A stretch of DNA of 6,296 nt from an uncultured Nocardiopsis sp. (GCA_937957845.1 CALGOD010000487.1:1-6296), one strand, 5' to 3'. Shown: positions 1-6,084, counted from the stretch's first letter. Numbers and translations are program-made. Notes: a model not told the origin generated them from the sequence alone.

Positions 1-75
1 CCACCCGGGGGTGTCGACCGATCCTCCCGGGTTGTATCGTCGGCGCTTCCGGCGTCTTCGTCCTCAGCCGCCGGG

Positions 76-136
76 GTGACGACCACTCCATTCCGATGCA
101 TAAGTTTTCTGAACCTTTTTGGTTTATATGCGTCTT
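76..136 (+). promoter_or_regulatory. AT-rich upstream region of the L,D-transpeptidase gene, candidate promoters
   Basis: Bases 1-181 carry no convincing gene. From about 95 to 145 the sequence turns AT-rich in an otherwise GC-rich window, as expected for a promoter. Two readings are possible. A housekeeping-type promoter would be GTGACG (76-81), a 17-base spacer and CATAAG (99-104). An ECF-type promoter would be TGAAC (110-114), a 17-base spacer and GTC (132-134), resembling the GGAAC...GTC signals of envelope-stress sigma factors such as Streptomyces SigE. The ECF reading would suit a cell-wall enzyme, but neither box set is a perfect match and no start point is known. Confidence 0.3.
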
Positions 137-181
137 ACTTACAGCAGACGGCGTTCGAGGCATGACATGGAGGTACCAGAC

Positions 182-1483
182 GTGACGGGCACAACACCCC
201 GGGTGGCGATGCGCCGGTTCGGCATCGGACTGGCCGCACTGGTGCTGACCGCCACCGCCTGCACGTCAGGGGAGGCCGAGACGCAGAGCGGCGGTTCGGA
301 CTCGGCCGAGGCCGAACCGGCGGAGCTGGCGATCACCCCCGAGGACGGCGCCGCGGAGGTCGCCCCCGACTCACCGATCCGTGTCGCCGCGGAGAACGGT
401 GTCATCACCGACGTCAGGGTGGACCAGGTCGTCGTCACCGAGGCCTCCCTCACCGAGGGACAGGAGGAGGACCCCTCCCTCTACGAGATGAGCGGCACCC
501 TCAACGGTGACGGCACCGAGTGGGTCAGCGACTGGAACCTGCGCCCCGGTTCGGACATCGTGGTCACCGCCACCGCCGAGAACGACGCCGGTGAGCAGAC
601 CGAACTGGTCCACGAGTTCACGACCCTGGAGGCCGTCCCCGGTCAGCGCCTGGAGTTGGCCTCCAACTTCCCCGTCACGGGCGACACCGTCGGCGTGGGC
701 ATGCCGATCGTCATCAACTTCGACCTGCCGGTCACCAACAAGACCCAGGTCGAGAACTCCATGGAGGTCGTCTCCGAGCAGGAGGTCCAGGGCGCCTGGA
801 ACTGGACCAACGACCAGACCGCGGTCTTTCGTCCCGAGACCTACTGGGACCCCTACCAGTCCGTCAGCGTCGCCCTGAACCTGGCCGGTGTCCAGGCTTC
901 CGACGGGGTGTACGGCGTGAGGAACCACCGGATCGACTTCGAGGTCGGCCGGGAGCTGATCGCGACCATGCACGTCCCCGACCACGAGATGGTCATCACC
1001 GTGGACGGCGAACACGAACGCACCATCGAGGTCAGCAACGGCAAGGCCACCCGCCACTTCGACACCACCACCAGTGGTGTCCACGTCCTGATGGAGCGCT
1101 ACGAGCAGATCACCATGGACTCCACCACCGTGGGCATCCCCGAGGACGACCCGGGCGCCTACAACGTGGACGTGCAGTACGCGGTCCGCACCTCCAACAG
1201 CGGCGAGTTCGTGCACGAGGCCTCCTACAACGGCAGCATCGGTTCGGCCAACACCTCCAACGGCTGCACCAACCTGCGGATGGACGACGCCCGCTGGTTC
1301 TTCCAGAACACCCTGATGGGCGACATCCTGGACACCACCGGCACCGACCGTGAGTTCGAGTGGGACAACGGCTGGGGTTTTTGGCAGAAGTCCTGGGACG
1401 AGTGGCTGGCCGACAGCGCCACCGGTGAGCCGCAGGTCACCGACGGCTCCGGCACCCCCGGCCCCGTCCACGGCGAGCAGTAG
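182..1483 (+). CDS. L,D-transpeptidase lipoprotein (Ig-like domains plus YkuD domain)
   Basis: Cell-wall enzyme of 433 residues. It is expected to make 3-3 cross-links between meso-diaminopimelate residues of peptidoglycan, using tetrapeptide donor stems, outside the cytoplasmic membrane. I chose GTG 182 because GGAGG (169-173) sits 8 bases upstream; TTG 119 and ATG 128 or 167 in the same frame lack this. The N-terminus is a lipoprotein signal: Arg-Arg at 11-12, a hydrophobic stretch, then LTATAC with lipidation expected on Cys27. An acidic linker follows. Two beta-rich Ig-like domains (Big_10 type) cover about 48-150 and 155-255, and the YkuD catalytic domain about 258-388. The catalytic pair is His345 and Cys362 in TSNGCTNLRM, and a Trp-rich C-terminal tail (GWGFWQKSWDEW) matches the small C-terminal subdomain of the mycobacterial LdtMt2 class. 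Oddities: SNGC replaces the usual SHGC, and His345 is followed by Glu rather than Ser. The family call is secure; the exact paralogue is not. Confidence 0.95.
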   Translation: MTGTTPRVAMRRFGIGLAALVLTATACTSGEAETQSGGSDSAEAEPAELAITPEDGAAEVAPDSPIRVAAENGVITDVRVDQVVVTEASLTEGQEEDPSLYEMSGTLNGDGTEWVSDWNLRPGSDIVVTATAENDAGEQTELVHEFTTLEAVPGQRLELASNFPVTGDTVGVGMPIVINFDLPVTNKTQVENSMEVVSEQEVQGAWNWTNDQTAVFRPETYWDPYQSVSVALNLAGVQASDGVYGVRNHRIDFEVGRELIATMHVPDHEMVITVDGEHERTIEVSNGKATRHFDTTTSGVHVLMERYEQITMDSTTVGIPEDDPGAYNVDVQYAVRTSNSGEFVHEASYNGSIGSANTSNGCTNLRMDDARWFFQNTLMGDILDTTGTDREFEWDNGWGFWQKSWDEWLADSATGEPQVTDGSGTPGPVHGEQ

Positions 1484-1503
1484 ACGGCGCGCGTCGCGCG
1501 AAC

Positions 1504-1550
1504 GCCAGGGGCGGTGGGGCCGGATGGTCCCCACCGCCCCTGGCCGTTTT
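1504..1550 (+). terminator. Rho-independent terminator after the L,D-transpeptidase gene
   Basis: A perfect 16-bp GC-rich stem (1504-1519 pairing with 1529-1544) with a 9-base loop starts 20 bases after the TAG stop and is followed by TTTT at 1547-1550. It lies between two convergent genes, so it may also limit read-through from the TetR gene on the other strand, although there is no T-run on that side. Confidence 0.85.
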
Positions 1551-1581
1551 CGCTCACGCACTCCCCACGGGACGGTTCCGC

Positions 1582-2232
1582 TCAGTCCGGCCGGGACAGC
1601 CGGGCCACGACGGCGTCTATCACCAGTTCGGTCACGGCCGCCATGTCCACGGCCTCGGAGTCCAGCAACCACTGCACCTGCAAGCCGTCCATCACGGCGA
1701 TGATCGCCGTGGCCGCCGCCCGCGCCGGGGTGCGTCCGTCCGGTCCCGGTGTGTCCGCCGCCTCGCGGTGCTCCGGTCCGAGCCGTTCCAACACGGCCTC
1801 CTCGATCTCCTCGCGCAGCACCGTGTAGCGGTTGCGGAACCATTCCTGGGCCGGATGGTCGTCGGTGGCGCTCTCCGCGGACAGCACCGCGTACAGCCGG
1901 GTGGTGCCGGGGCGGGACGCGTTGCGTTCGACGGTGGCCACCAGGTGGTCCAGCATCCGGTCGCCGGGCGGCGCGGGCTCGGTGTCGTCGCGAAGTTCCA
2001 GCACCGCGGTGAGCAGGTCGGTCTTGGAACCGAAATGGTGCAGGACCCCCGCCGGGGTGATGTCGAGCATCGCCGCGATGTCCGCCAGCGAGGTGTTGTG
2101 GAAGCCCTGGGAGGCGAAGGCCTCGGCGGCCGTGCGCAGGATCTGCTCGCGTCGGTTCACCCGCCTGCGCGGTACCGGAGCCTCGGCACCGGCTGAGGAT
2201 CGGCCCTGGGGCGCGGGGGGTGTCTGGCTCAT
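1582..2232 (-). CDS. TetR/AcrR family transcriptional regulator
   Basis: A 216-residue one-component repressor, a normal length for TetR proteins. A disordered Pro/Arg-rich extension (1-25) precedes the TetR_N DNA-binding domain at about 27-75. Its helix-turn-helix includes TSLADIAAMLDITPAGVLHHFGSK in outline, with the family hallmark of aromatic and His residues before G-S-K. The C-terminal ligand and dimer domain (about 90-216) ends with the pattern MDGLQVQWLLD, which resembles the BetI-like TetR_C_6 type. The ATG at 2232 has AGGAAG (2249-2244) 11 bases upstream, slightly far but usable. The gene is divergent from the GH3 beta-glucosidase with 165 bases between starts. A palindrome over the GH3 promoter is the obvious operator, so I infer that it represses GH3, and perhaps itself, until a sugar or glycoside binds. 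The ligand cannot be read from sequence. Confidence 0.93.
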   Translation of the reverse strand: MSQTPPAPQGRSSAGAEAPVPRRRVNRREQILRTAAEAFASQGFHNTSLADIAAMLDITPAGVLHHFGSKTDLLTAVLELRDDTEPAPPGDRMLDHLVATVERNASRPGTTRLYAVLSAESATDDHPAQEWFRNRYTVLREEIEEAVLERLGPEHREAADTPGPDGRTPARAAATAIIAVMDGLQVQWLLDSEAVDMAAVTELVIDAVVARLSRPD

Positions 2233-2249
2233 GCTGGTTCTCGCTTCCT

Positions 2250-2266
2250 GTGCCCGTGAAGGGCAC
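2250..2266 (-). other. Hairpin next to the ribosome binding site of the TetR gene
   Basis: On the TetR transcript a perfect 6-bp stem (GTGCCC and GGGCAC, 5-base loop) ends exactly where the AGGAAG ribosome binding site begins. It may influence translation initiation. Such short stems are common by chance at this GC content. Confidence 0.3.
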
Positions 2267-2329
2267 CTCGGTCCCGTGGCCGGGGGTTCTCGGGGACCCG
2301 GCGTCCACGGTATCGGGCTTCCCCGCCCC

Positions 2330-2353
2330 CTTGCTTAACAGATGTTAAGTAAG
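2330..2353. promoter_or_regulatory. Likely TetR operator (24-bp palindrome)
   Basis: The core at 2334-2349 is a perfect inverted repeat: CTTAACA, 2-base centre GA, TGTTAAG. The symmetry extends outward to 24 bp with 11 of 12 positions paired; the one mismatch is G2333 against T2350. It sits between the divergent TetR and GH3 genes, is AT-rich against the background, and overlaps the -35 box and spacer of the GH3 promoter. Size and form fit TetR-family operators. Assignment to this regulator is inferred from position. Confidence 0.75.
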
Positions 2354-2359
2354 TAGTGT
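2331..2359 (+). promoter_or_regulatory. Promoter of the GH3 beta-glucosidase gene
   Basis: TTGCTT (2331-2336), a 17-base spacer and TAGTGT (2354-2359) form a good housekeeping-sigma promoter. Transcription would start near 2366, giving a leader of about 32 bases to the ATG at 2398. The operator palindrome covers the -35 box and the whole spacer, so bound repressor would block RNA polymerase directly. The GTG at 2356, in frame with GH3, lies inside the -10 box and so cannot be the translation start. Confidence 0.65.
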
Positions 2360-2397
2360 CCCGGCTCGACGGACGTACCTCACAGGAGCAGGGGACC

Positions 2398-4848
2398 ATG
2401 ACCTCAGACCTTCACTCCCGCGTCGCCCGACTCCGGACAGAGGACAAGGTGCGCCTGTTGACCGGTCGTACCGGGTGGATCCTGCACGGGAACGCCTCGG
2501 TGGGACTGTCGCCGATCACCGTCTCCGACGGTCCCGCCGGAGTCCGCGGGACCGAGGCCACCCAAGAGGAACACTCGGCCAGCGTGCCCAACCCCACCGC
2601 CGTCGCCGCGGCCTGGGACACCGAACTGATGGAGCGCGTCGGCCGTTTCTTCGCCGCGGAGGCCCGACGCAAGGGCGTCGACGTCGTCCTCGCCCCCGTG
2701 CTCAACCTCCAGCGTTCTCCGGTGGGCGGACGCCACTTCGAGTGCCTCTCCGAGGACCCCCTCCTCACCGGGGTGCTCGGCGCGGCCTTCGTCCGCGCGG
2801 TCCAGGCGGAGGGGGTGGGGACCTGCCCCAAGCACTTCCTGGGCAACGAGACCGAGCGTGAGCGCACCGGCTACCGGGCCCGCATCGACGAACGCACCCT
2901 GCGGGAGGTCTACCTCCCGCCCTTCGAGGCCGCGGTGGAGGCCGGTGCGTGGACCGTCATGGCCGCCTACAACGGAGTGGACGACGGCCAGGAGTCCAGC
3001 AGTATGACCGAGCACCGACGTCTGCTCACCGGGTTGCTCAAGGAGGAGCTCGGCTTCGACGGCGTGGTGGTCAGCGATTGGACCGCCACCCGTAGCACCG
3101 CTCCCTCCGCCAACGCCGGCCTCGACCTGGTCATGCCGGGTCCCAACGGGCCCTGGGCCGAGGACGACGCCCTCCTACGGGCGGTCCGCTCCGGCGAGGT
3201 CCCCGAACAGGTCGTCGACGACAAGGTGGTCCGGCTCCTGCGGTTGGCCGCCCGGGTGGGCAGGCTCGACCACGACACCTTCCCCGCCGTCGAGCGGGAG
3301 GACGAACACGTCCTCCTGCGCGAGGTCGGTTCGCGGGGCCATGTCCTGCTCCGCAACGAGAACGCCCTGTTGCCCCTGGACACCGGACGCGTGCGCCGGG
3401 TCGCGCTCATCGGACCCAACGCCGTGAACGCCTACACCCAGGGCGGCGGCAGCGTCCACGTCAACTCCGACCACCTGGTCAGTCCCGCCGAGGGGCTCCG
3501 CGCGGCCCTGCCTCCGGAGGTCGAGCTCACCGTCGTGCGCGGTGGCGACCCCCGGCGCCTCCTGCCCGCCGCCTCACGCGACCTGGTCACCTCCCTGGAG
3601 ATGACCCTGTTCGACGCCTCCGACGACCCCGTGGGCACCCGGAACCTCGATGACACCGCCTTCCACGTCACCGTCGAGGACCCTCGGGCGATCAGGGCCG
3701 TGGTCACCGCGGAACTGGCCTTGGACGAACCGGGAGTGCACGGCGTCGAGGTCGGTGTGGTCGGACGCCACGCCGTCCGCGTCGACGGTGAGATCTTGGC
3801 CGAGGGTGGTCACACCGCCTCCGAGGCCGAGATCCTGGAGTCCGGACACAGTCACCCCGAGGGGCCGCGTACCCAGGTCGAGATCCACACGCCCCGTACC
3901 GTCCGTGTCGAGATCGACCTGGAGGTCGCCGACTTCGGTGGCTTCGGTCGCGGTGTCATCGCCCAACTGCGACACCTGCCGCCCGGCCCCTCCACCGACG
4001 AGGAGATCGCCGAAGCCGTCCGGGTCGCACAGGAGGCCGACCTCGCCATCGTGGTGGTCGGCACCAACGACGAGGTCGAGTCCGAGGGCTATGACCGACC
4101 GACCCTCGCCCTGCCCGGGCGCCAGGACGAACTCGTCCGCCGCGTCGCCGCCGCCAACCCTCGCACGGCCGTCGTGGTCAACGCCGGTGCTCCGGTCCTC
4201 CTGCCCTGGCTCGACGAGGTTCCCGCGGTCCTGTGGTCCTGGTTCGGCGGTCAGGAGTACGGCCACGCCCTCGCCGACACCCTCACGGGAAGAGCCGAGC
4301 CCACCGGCAGGCTCCCCTGGACCCTGCCTCGAGACCACGCCGACGTCCCGGTCATGGACACCCGACCCGAGGGCGGGGTCCTCGGCTACGACGAGGGCGT
4401 CTTCGTCGGGTACCGCTCCTATGACCGCGACGGGCGCCGACCCCACCGCCCCTTCGGGTTCGGGCTCGGCTACACCGACTGGGAGATCACCGGCGCGTTC
4501 TTGGAGGAGGACCCGCCCGCCCGACGGGACGGCGTGCTCGCCGGTCCGGTCCGTGTGGTGGCGACGGTCGCCAACACCGGCGCACGCGCGGGCCGTCATG
4601 TGGTGCAGGTCTACCTGGAGCCTCCGGGCGCGGGGACGAGCCGTCCGGTCCGGGCCTTGGCCGCCTTCGCCTCCGTGGAGGTCGACGCGGGTGGGGAGAG
4701 CACGGTTCGTCTCGACGTTCCGTCGCGTGCCTTCGCGGTCTGGGACACCGAAGCGCACTCCTGGCGCACCCCGGAGGGGACCTACCGCCTCGCGGTCGGA
4801 TCCTCCAGCCGCGACATCGCGCACCGGGTCTCCGTCGAGGTGCGTTGA
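2398..4848 (+). CDS. Glycoside hydrolase family 3 beta-glucosidase with PA14-like insert
   Basis: An 816-residue retaining glycosidase expected to remove beta-linked glucose (or a related sugar) from the non-reducing end of short glycosides. ATG 2398 is preceded by AGGAG at 2384-2388. There is no signal peptide, so it should act in the cytoplasm on imported sugars. The GH3 N-terminal barrel spans about 15-290: SDGPAGVRG with Asp44, GGRHF with Arg112, Lys145-His146, and the nucleophile Asp227 in VVVSDW. The GH3_C domain starts near 300 and is interrupted by a beta-rich PA14-like insert at about 395-525. It resumes with VESEGYDR, whose Glu563 is the likely acid/base. The barrel closes with PFGFGLGYTDWE, and a fibronectin III-like domain fills about 720-816. 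Length and order match the BglB/KmBglI type. Related enzymes include macrolide-reactivating glucosidases (DesR, EryBI), which are usually secreted, so that role seems unlikely here. True substrate is unknown. Confidence 0.95.
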   Translation: MTSDLHSRVARLRTEDKVRLLTGRTGWILHGNASVGLSPITVSDGPAGVRGTEATQEEHSASVPNPTAVAAAWDTELMERVGRFFAAEARRKGVDVVLAPVLNLQRSPVGGRHFECLSEDPLLTGVLGAAFVRAVQAEGVGTCPKHFLGNETERERTGYRARIDERTLREVYLPPFEAAVEAGAWTVMAAYNGVDDGQESSSMTEHRRLLTGLLKEELGFDGVVVSDWTATRSTAPSANAGLDLVMPGPNGPWAEDDALLRAVRSGEVPEQVVDDKVVRLLRLAARVGRLDHDTFPAVEREDEHVLLREVGSRGHVLLRNENALLPLDTGRVRRVALIGPNAVNAYTQGGGSVHVNSDHLVSPAEGLRAALPPEVELTVVRGGDPRRLLPAASRDLVTSLEMTLFDASDDPVGTRNLDDTAFHVTVEDPRAIRAVVTAELALDEPGVHGVEVGVVGRHAVRVDGEILAEGGHTASEAEILESGHSHPEGPRTQVEIHTPRTVRVEIDLEVADFGGFGRGVIAQLRHLPPGPSTDEEIAEAVRVAQEADLAIVVVGTNDEVESEGYDRPTLALPGRQDELVRRVAAANPRTAVVVNAGAPVLLPWLDEVPAVLWSWFGGQEYGHALADTLTGRAEPTGRLPWTLPRDHADVPVMDTRPEGGVLGYDEGVFVGYRSYDRDGRRPHRPFGFGLGYTDWEITGAFLEEDPPARRDGVLAGPVRVVATVANTGARAGRHVVQVYLEPPGAGTSRPVRALAAFASVEVDAGGESTVRLDVPSRAFAVWDTEAHSWRTPEGTYRLAVGSSSRDIAHRVSVEVR

Positions 4849-4860
4849 TCCCGAGCCGGA

Positions 4861-4878
4861 TTCCTCAAGTTCCTCAAG
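4861..4878 (+). repeat. Tandem 9-base direct repeat after GH3
   Basis: TTCCTCAAG occurs twice back to back, 13 bases after the GH3 stop. It is short and without known function. Confidence 0.5.
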
Positions 4879-4911
4879 GCGCGTCGGGCGGCCACCGCCG
4901 ACCGGCGCGCC
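4878..4911. terminator. GC-rich hairpin between two convergent genes, possible terminator
   Basis: The 66-base gap between the GH3 stop and the stop of the small opposite-strand gene holds an 8-bp stem with one bulged G (4883-4891 with 4895-4902) inside an outer GGCGC/GCGCC pairing (4878-4882 with 4907-4911). There is no T-run on either side, so it is at best a non-canonical or bidirectional terminator. Confidence 0.35.
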
Positions 4912-4914
4912 GTC

Positions 4915-5157
4915 TCACCAGGTCCGGATGCCGCCGACGGGTGAGGGCAGGCGCTCGTTGAGCCAGGTCCAGGTGCCGTTGTTCTCGGTGAAGCGGCGCT
5001 GGACGCGTTCCACCTCGTCGAGGGGGTTGGTGAACACCTCGGTCCACGCCCCGGCGGTGCGTTCCTCCAGGTAGAGACTGCGTGCGTCGGTGCGCATGCG
5101 TACCGCCTGCAGGGTGTGGGAGGAACCGTCGCGCAACTGGATCCGGTAATAAGCCAT
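4915..5157 (-). CDS. Small Trp-rich hypothetical protein, 80 residues
   Basis: I do not recognise a named family. The ATG at 5157 has AGGGA (5168-5164) 6 bases upstream, and the frame shows the G/C third-position bias of real genes, so I regard it as coding. It opens with MAYYRIQLRDGSSH and then alternates polar and hydrophobic residues, suggesting a small all-beta fold. An aromatic C-terminal segment, NGTWTWLNERLP, follows a short charged helix-like stretch (LDEVERVQRRF). There is no signal peptide, transmembrane segment or Cys, so a soluble cytoplasmic protein is likely. It converges on GH3 and stands alone, with over 400 bases upstream before the next gene. Any role is unknown; nothing ties it to GH3 except position. 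Confidence 0.8.
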   Translation of the reverse strand: MAYYRIQLRDGSSHTLQAVRMRTDARSLYLEERTAGAWTEVFTNPLDEVERVQRRFTENNGTWTWLNERLPSPVGGIRTW

Positions 5158-5478
5158 GGGAAGTCCCTGGGAGTGTGGTTCGTCCTGGTCGGAAAGGACG
5201 GCGGTTTCCCGAACATGCGGTGGACCGGTTTCCCGGGGCGTGCGGCGGGACGCGTGTGGACGTGCCGCGAAAAGGTGCCTGAAGGGTGGCGGCGAGAGTG
5301 CCGAGACCCGGACTGCTCCGGGGAAACGGGCGCCGGCGCCGGGCGCCGTGCTGTTCCGTGTTCCTGAACCCTACTCCTGTCGGGGGCCTCATGGGGACGG
5401 AAACGGAGAGTTCGTGGAGGGGATCGGCGTGTTTCGTTCGTGAGCGGAGACTCAGATTCGGAAAAAGAACATGTTTTT
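5158..5478 (-). other. Gene-free stretch: possible structured leader of the 80-residue protein gene
   Basis: No open frame here has a ribosome binding site or a recognisable product. Read on the minus strand, it could be a leader of about 315 bases. It contains a 6-bp hairpin just above the ribosome binding site (5181-5200), two copies of CGGGAAACCG 24 bases apart, each able to form a short stem capped by a GAAA tetraloop (5202-5211 and 5225-5236), a 5-bp hairpin at 5307-5322, and GC-only repeats around 5330-5346. It matches no riboswitch class I know, and short stems are expected by chance at this GC content. Confidence 0.3.
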
Positions 5479-5508
5479 GTAATATTGCACGCGAATCGGT
5501 GTAAGCAA
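5479..5508 (-). promoter_or_regulatory. Candidate promoter in an AT-rich island, reading toward the 80-residue protein gene
   Basis: Bases 5457-5486 are strongly AT-rich for this window. On the minus strand TTGCTT (5508-5503), an 18-base spacer and TATTAC (5484-5479) form a weak sigma-70-like promoter. Its -35 box is the same hexamer as the one upstream of GH3. A plus-strand TAATAT at 5480-5485 also exists but has no good -35 and no gene to serve. The island also includes a near-palindrome centred on AACATGTT (5468-5475). Confidence 0.35.
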
Positions 5509-5520
5509 GTCCCCCTGCTT

Positions 5521-5538
5521 TCGTGACGACCGTCACGA
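5521..5538. promoter_or_regulatory. 18-bp palindrome resembling a CRP/FNR-family site
   Basis: A perfect inverted repeat: TCGTGACG, 2-base centre AC, CGTCACGA. It contains GTGA-N6-TCAC, the core of CRP-family sites, and also fits the looser GTG-N6-GNCAC form that I recall for Streptomyces Crp. It lies about 13 bases upstream of the candidate minus-strand -35 box, a reasonable place for an activator. It could instead be a hairpin in the 3' end of the NADAR transcript. Confidence 0.4.
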
Positions 5539-5555
5539 TGCGGCGCCGCCGATGT

Positions 5556-5569
5556 GGGCGGAGCCGCCC
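5556..5569 (-). terminator. GC hairpin after the NADAR gene, weak terminator candidate
   Basis: GGGCGG and CCGCCC (2-base centre) form a short stem 33 bases past the NADAR stop. A tighter inverted repeat, ACACCG/CGGTGT with a 1-base centre, lies at 5586-5598. No T-run follows either, so termination here is a guess. Confidence 0.25.
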
Positions 5570-5601
5570 GGCGGGACGGTCGGGAACACCGCCGGTGTCG
5601 C

Positions 5602-6084
5602 TCAGGAGATCCCGTGCGGATCGGGGGAGTCCTCCGTCGTCGCCAGACGGGAACGGGCCTCCATCAGGGCGAAGCCCAGCAGGTCGAGGCCCCGCCAGTG
5701 TTCGGGGAGCCGTGCGTGGTCGTGGCCGGCGCCCAGGCCGATGCCCCACACCCGGTCCCGGGGACCGGCCTCCACCAGAATCCGCTCACCGGTGCCCAGC
5801 AGGAACTCCCGCAGGTCGGGGTTCTGTCCGAACTCGGCGACGTTCCCCTCGACCACGATCGCGAACCGCGCCTCCTCCCACCTTCGCTGGTCGAAGTCGC
5901 GCACCTGGCGACCGATCGCCTTGGCGCTTCCGGGGTGGGCCGCCGTGGCGATCCGCTCCGCGGCTTCGGCGTCACCGAAGAGGCGGGCCTTGGCGGCCAT
6001 CATGTAGTGCTCCGCGGTGGGATAGGTGACCCCCTCCACGGTGAAGTCGGCGGGCCACCACTGGGACAGGCAGGCCGCCGACAC
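5602..6084 (-). CDS. NADAR family (YbiA-like) N-glycosidase, surviving part of a broken gene
   Basis: This 160-residue frame holds most of a NADAR (formerly DUF1768) domain. Family members cleave N-glycosidic bonds: YbiA acts on early riboflavin intermediates, and others remove ADP-ribose from guanine. Visible signatures are CLSQWWPADF, YPTAEHYMMAAKARLF with the expected catalytic Glu (residue 63 counted from the upstream ATG), GRQVRDFD, GNVAEFGQNP, LVEAGPRDRVWGIGL and LLGFALMEAR. The GTG at 6084 is only the first possible start after a stop codon: the GGAGG before it is 1 base away, too close to work well. The natural gene starts at ATG 6198 in the same frame, 38 codons earlier, and is interrupted by TGA at 6114-6112. 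If translated from GTG 6084, the product lacks the N-terminal F-W-G-H-R segment that forms part of the family core, so activity is doubtful. Family call is secure; functional state is not. Confidence 0.85.
   Translation of the reverse strand: MSAACLSQWWPADFTVEGVTYPTAEHYMMAAKARLFGDAEAAERIATAAHPGSAKAIGRQVRDFDQRRWEEARFAIVVEGNVAEFGQNPDLREFLLGTGERILVEAGPRDRVWGIGLGAGHDHARLPEHWRGLDLLGFALMEARSRLATTEDSPDPHGIS

Noticed and set aside
1..101. Possible divergent gene start on the minus strand (ATG at 101, about 33 acidic residues running off the left edge)
   Set aside because: No ribosome binding site precedes the ATG or the internal GTG, and G/C at third positions is only about two thirds, below that of the real genes here. 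Other frames in this stretch look equally open.
2283..2302. GC-rich inverted repeat in the TetR leader (GCCGGG...CCCGGC near 2279-2302)
   Set aside because: Twelve-base loop and low complexity; expected by chance and without a T-run.
371..2308. 645-residue open frame on the minus strand across the transpeptidase and TetR genes
   Set aside because: Low-complexity Gly/Val/Asp/Arg translation typical of an antisense shadow in GC-rich DNA; it crosses two well-supported genes and a strong terminator.
2356..2397. GTG at 2356 as the GH3 start (14 extra residues)
   Set aside because: It lies within the -10 box of the promoter and has no ribosome binding site, whereas ATG 2398 has AGGAG 9 bases upstream.
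3574..4824. 416-residue minus-strand open frame inside GH3
   Set aside because: Antisense shadow of the GH3 codons; no ribosome binding site, no recognisable domain.
3650..5074. 474-residue plus-strand open frame overlapping the end of GH3
   Set aside because: Ser/Pro/Arg/Thr-rich out-of-frame translation of GH3 running past its stop; not protein-like.
5082..5504. Several small plus-strand open frames in the gap upstream of the 80-residue gene
   Set aside because: Mutually overlapping, without ribosome binding sites, and with composition unlike proteins.
4874..5749. 291-residue minus-strand open frame across the gap and the NADAR end
   Set aside because: Arg/Pro-rich shadow; it overlaps both the 80-residue gene and the NADAR gene in other frames and lacks a credible start.
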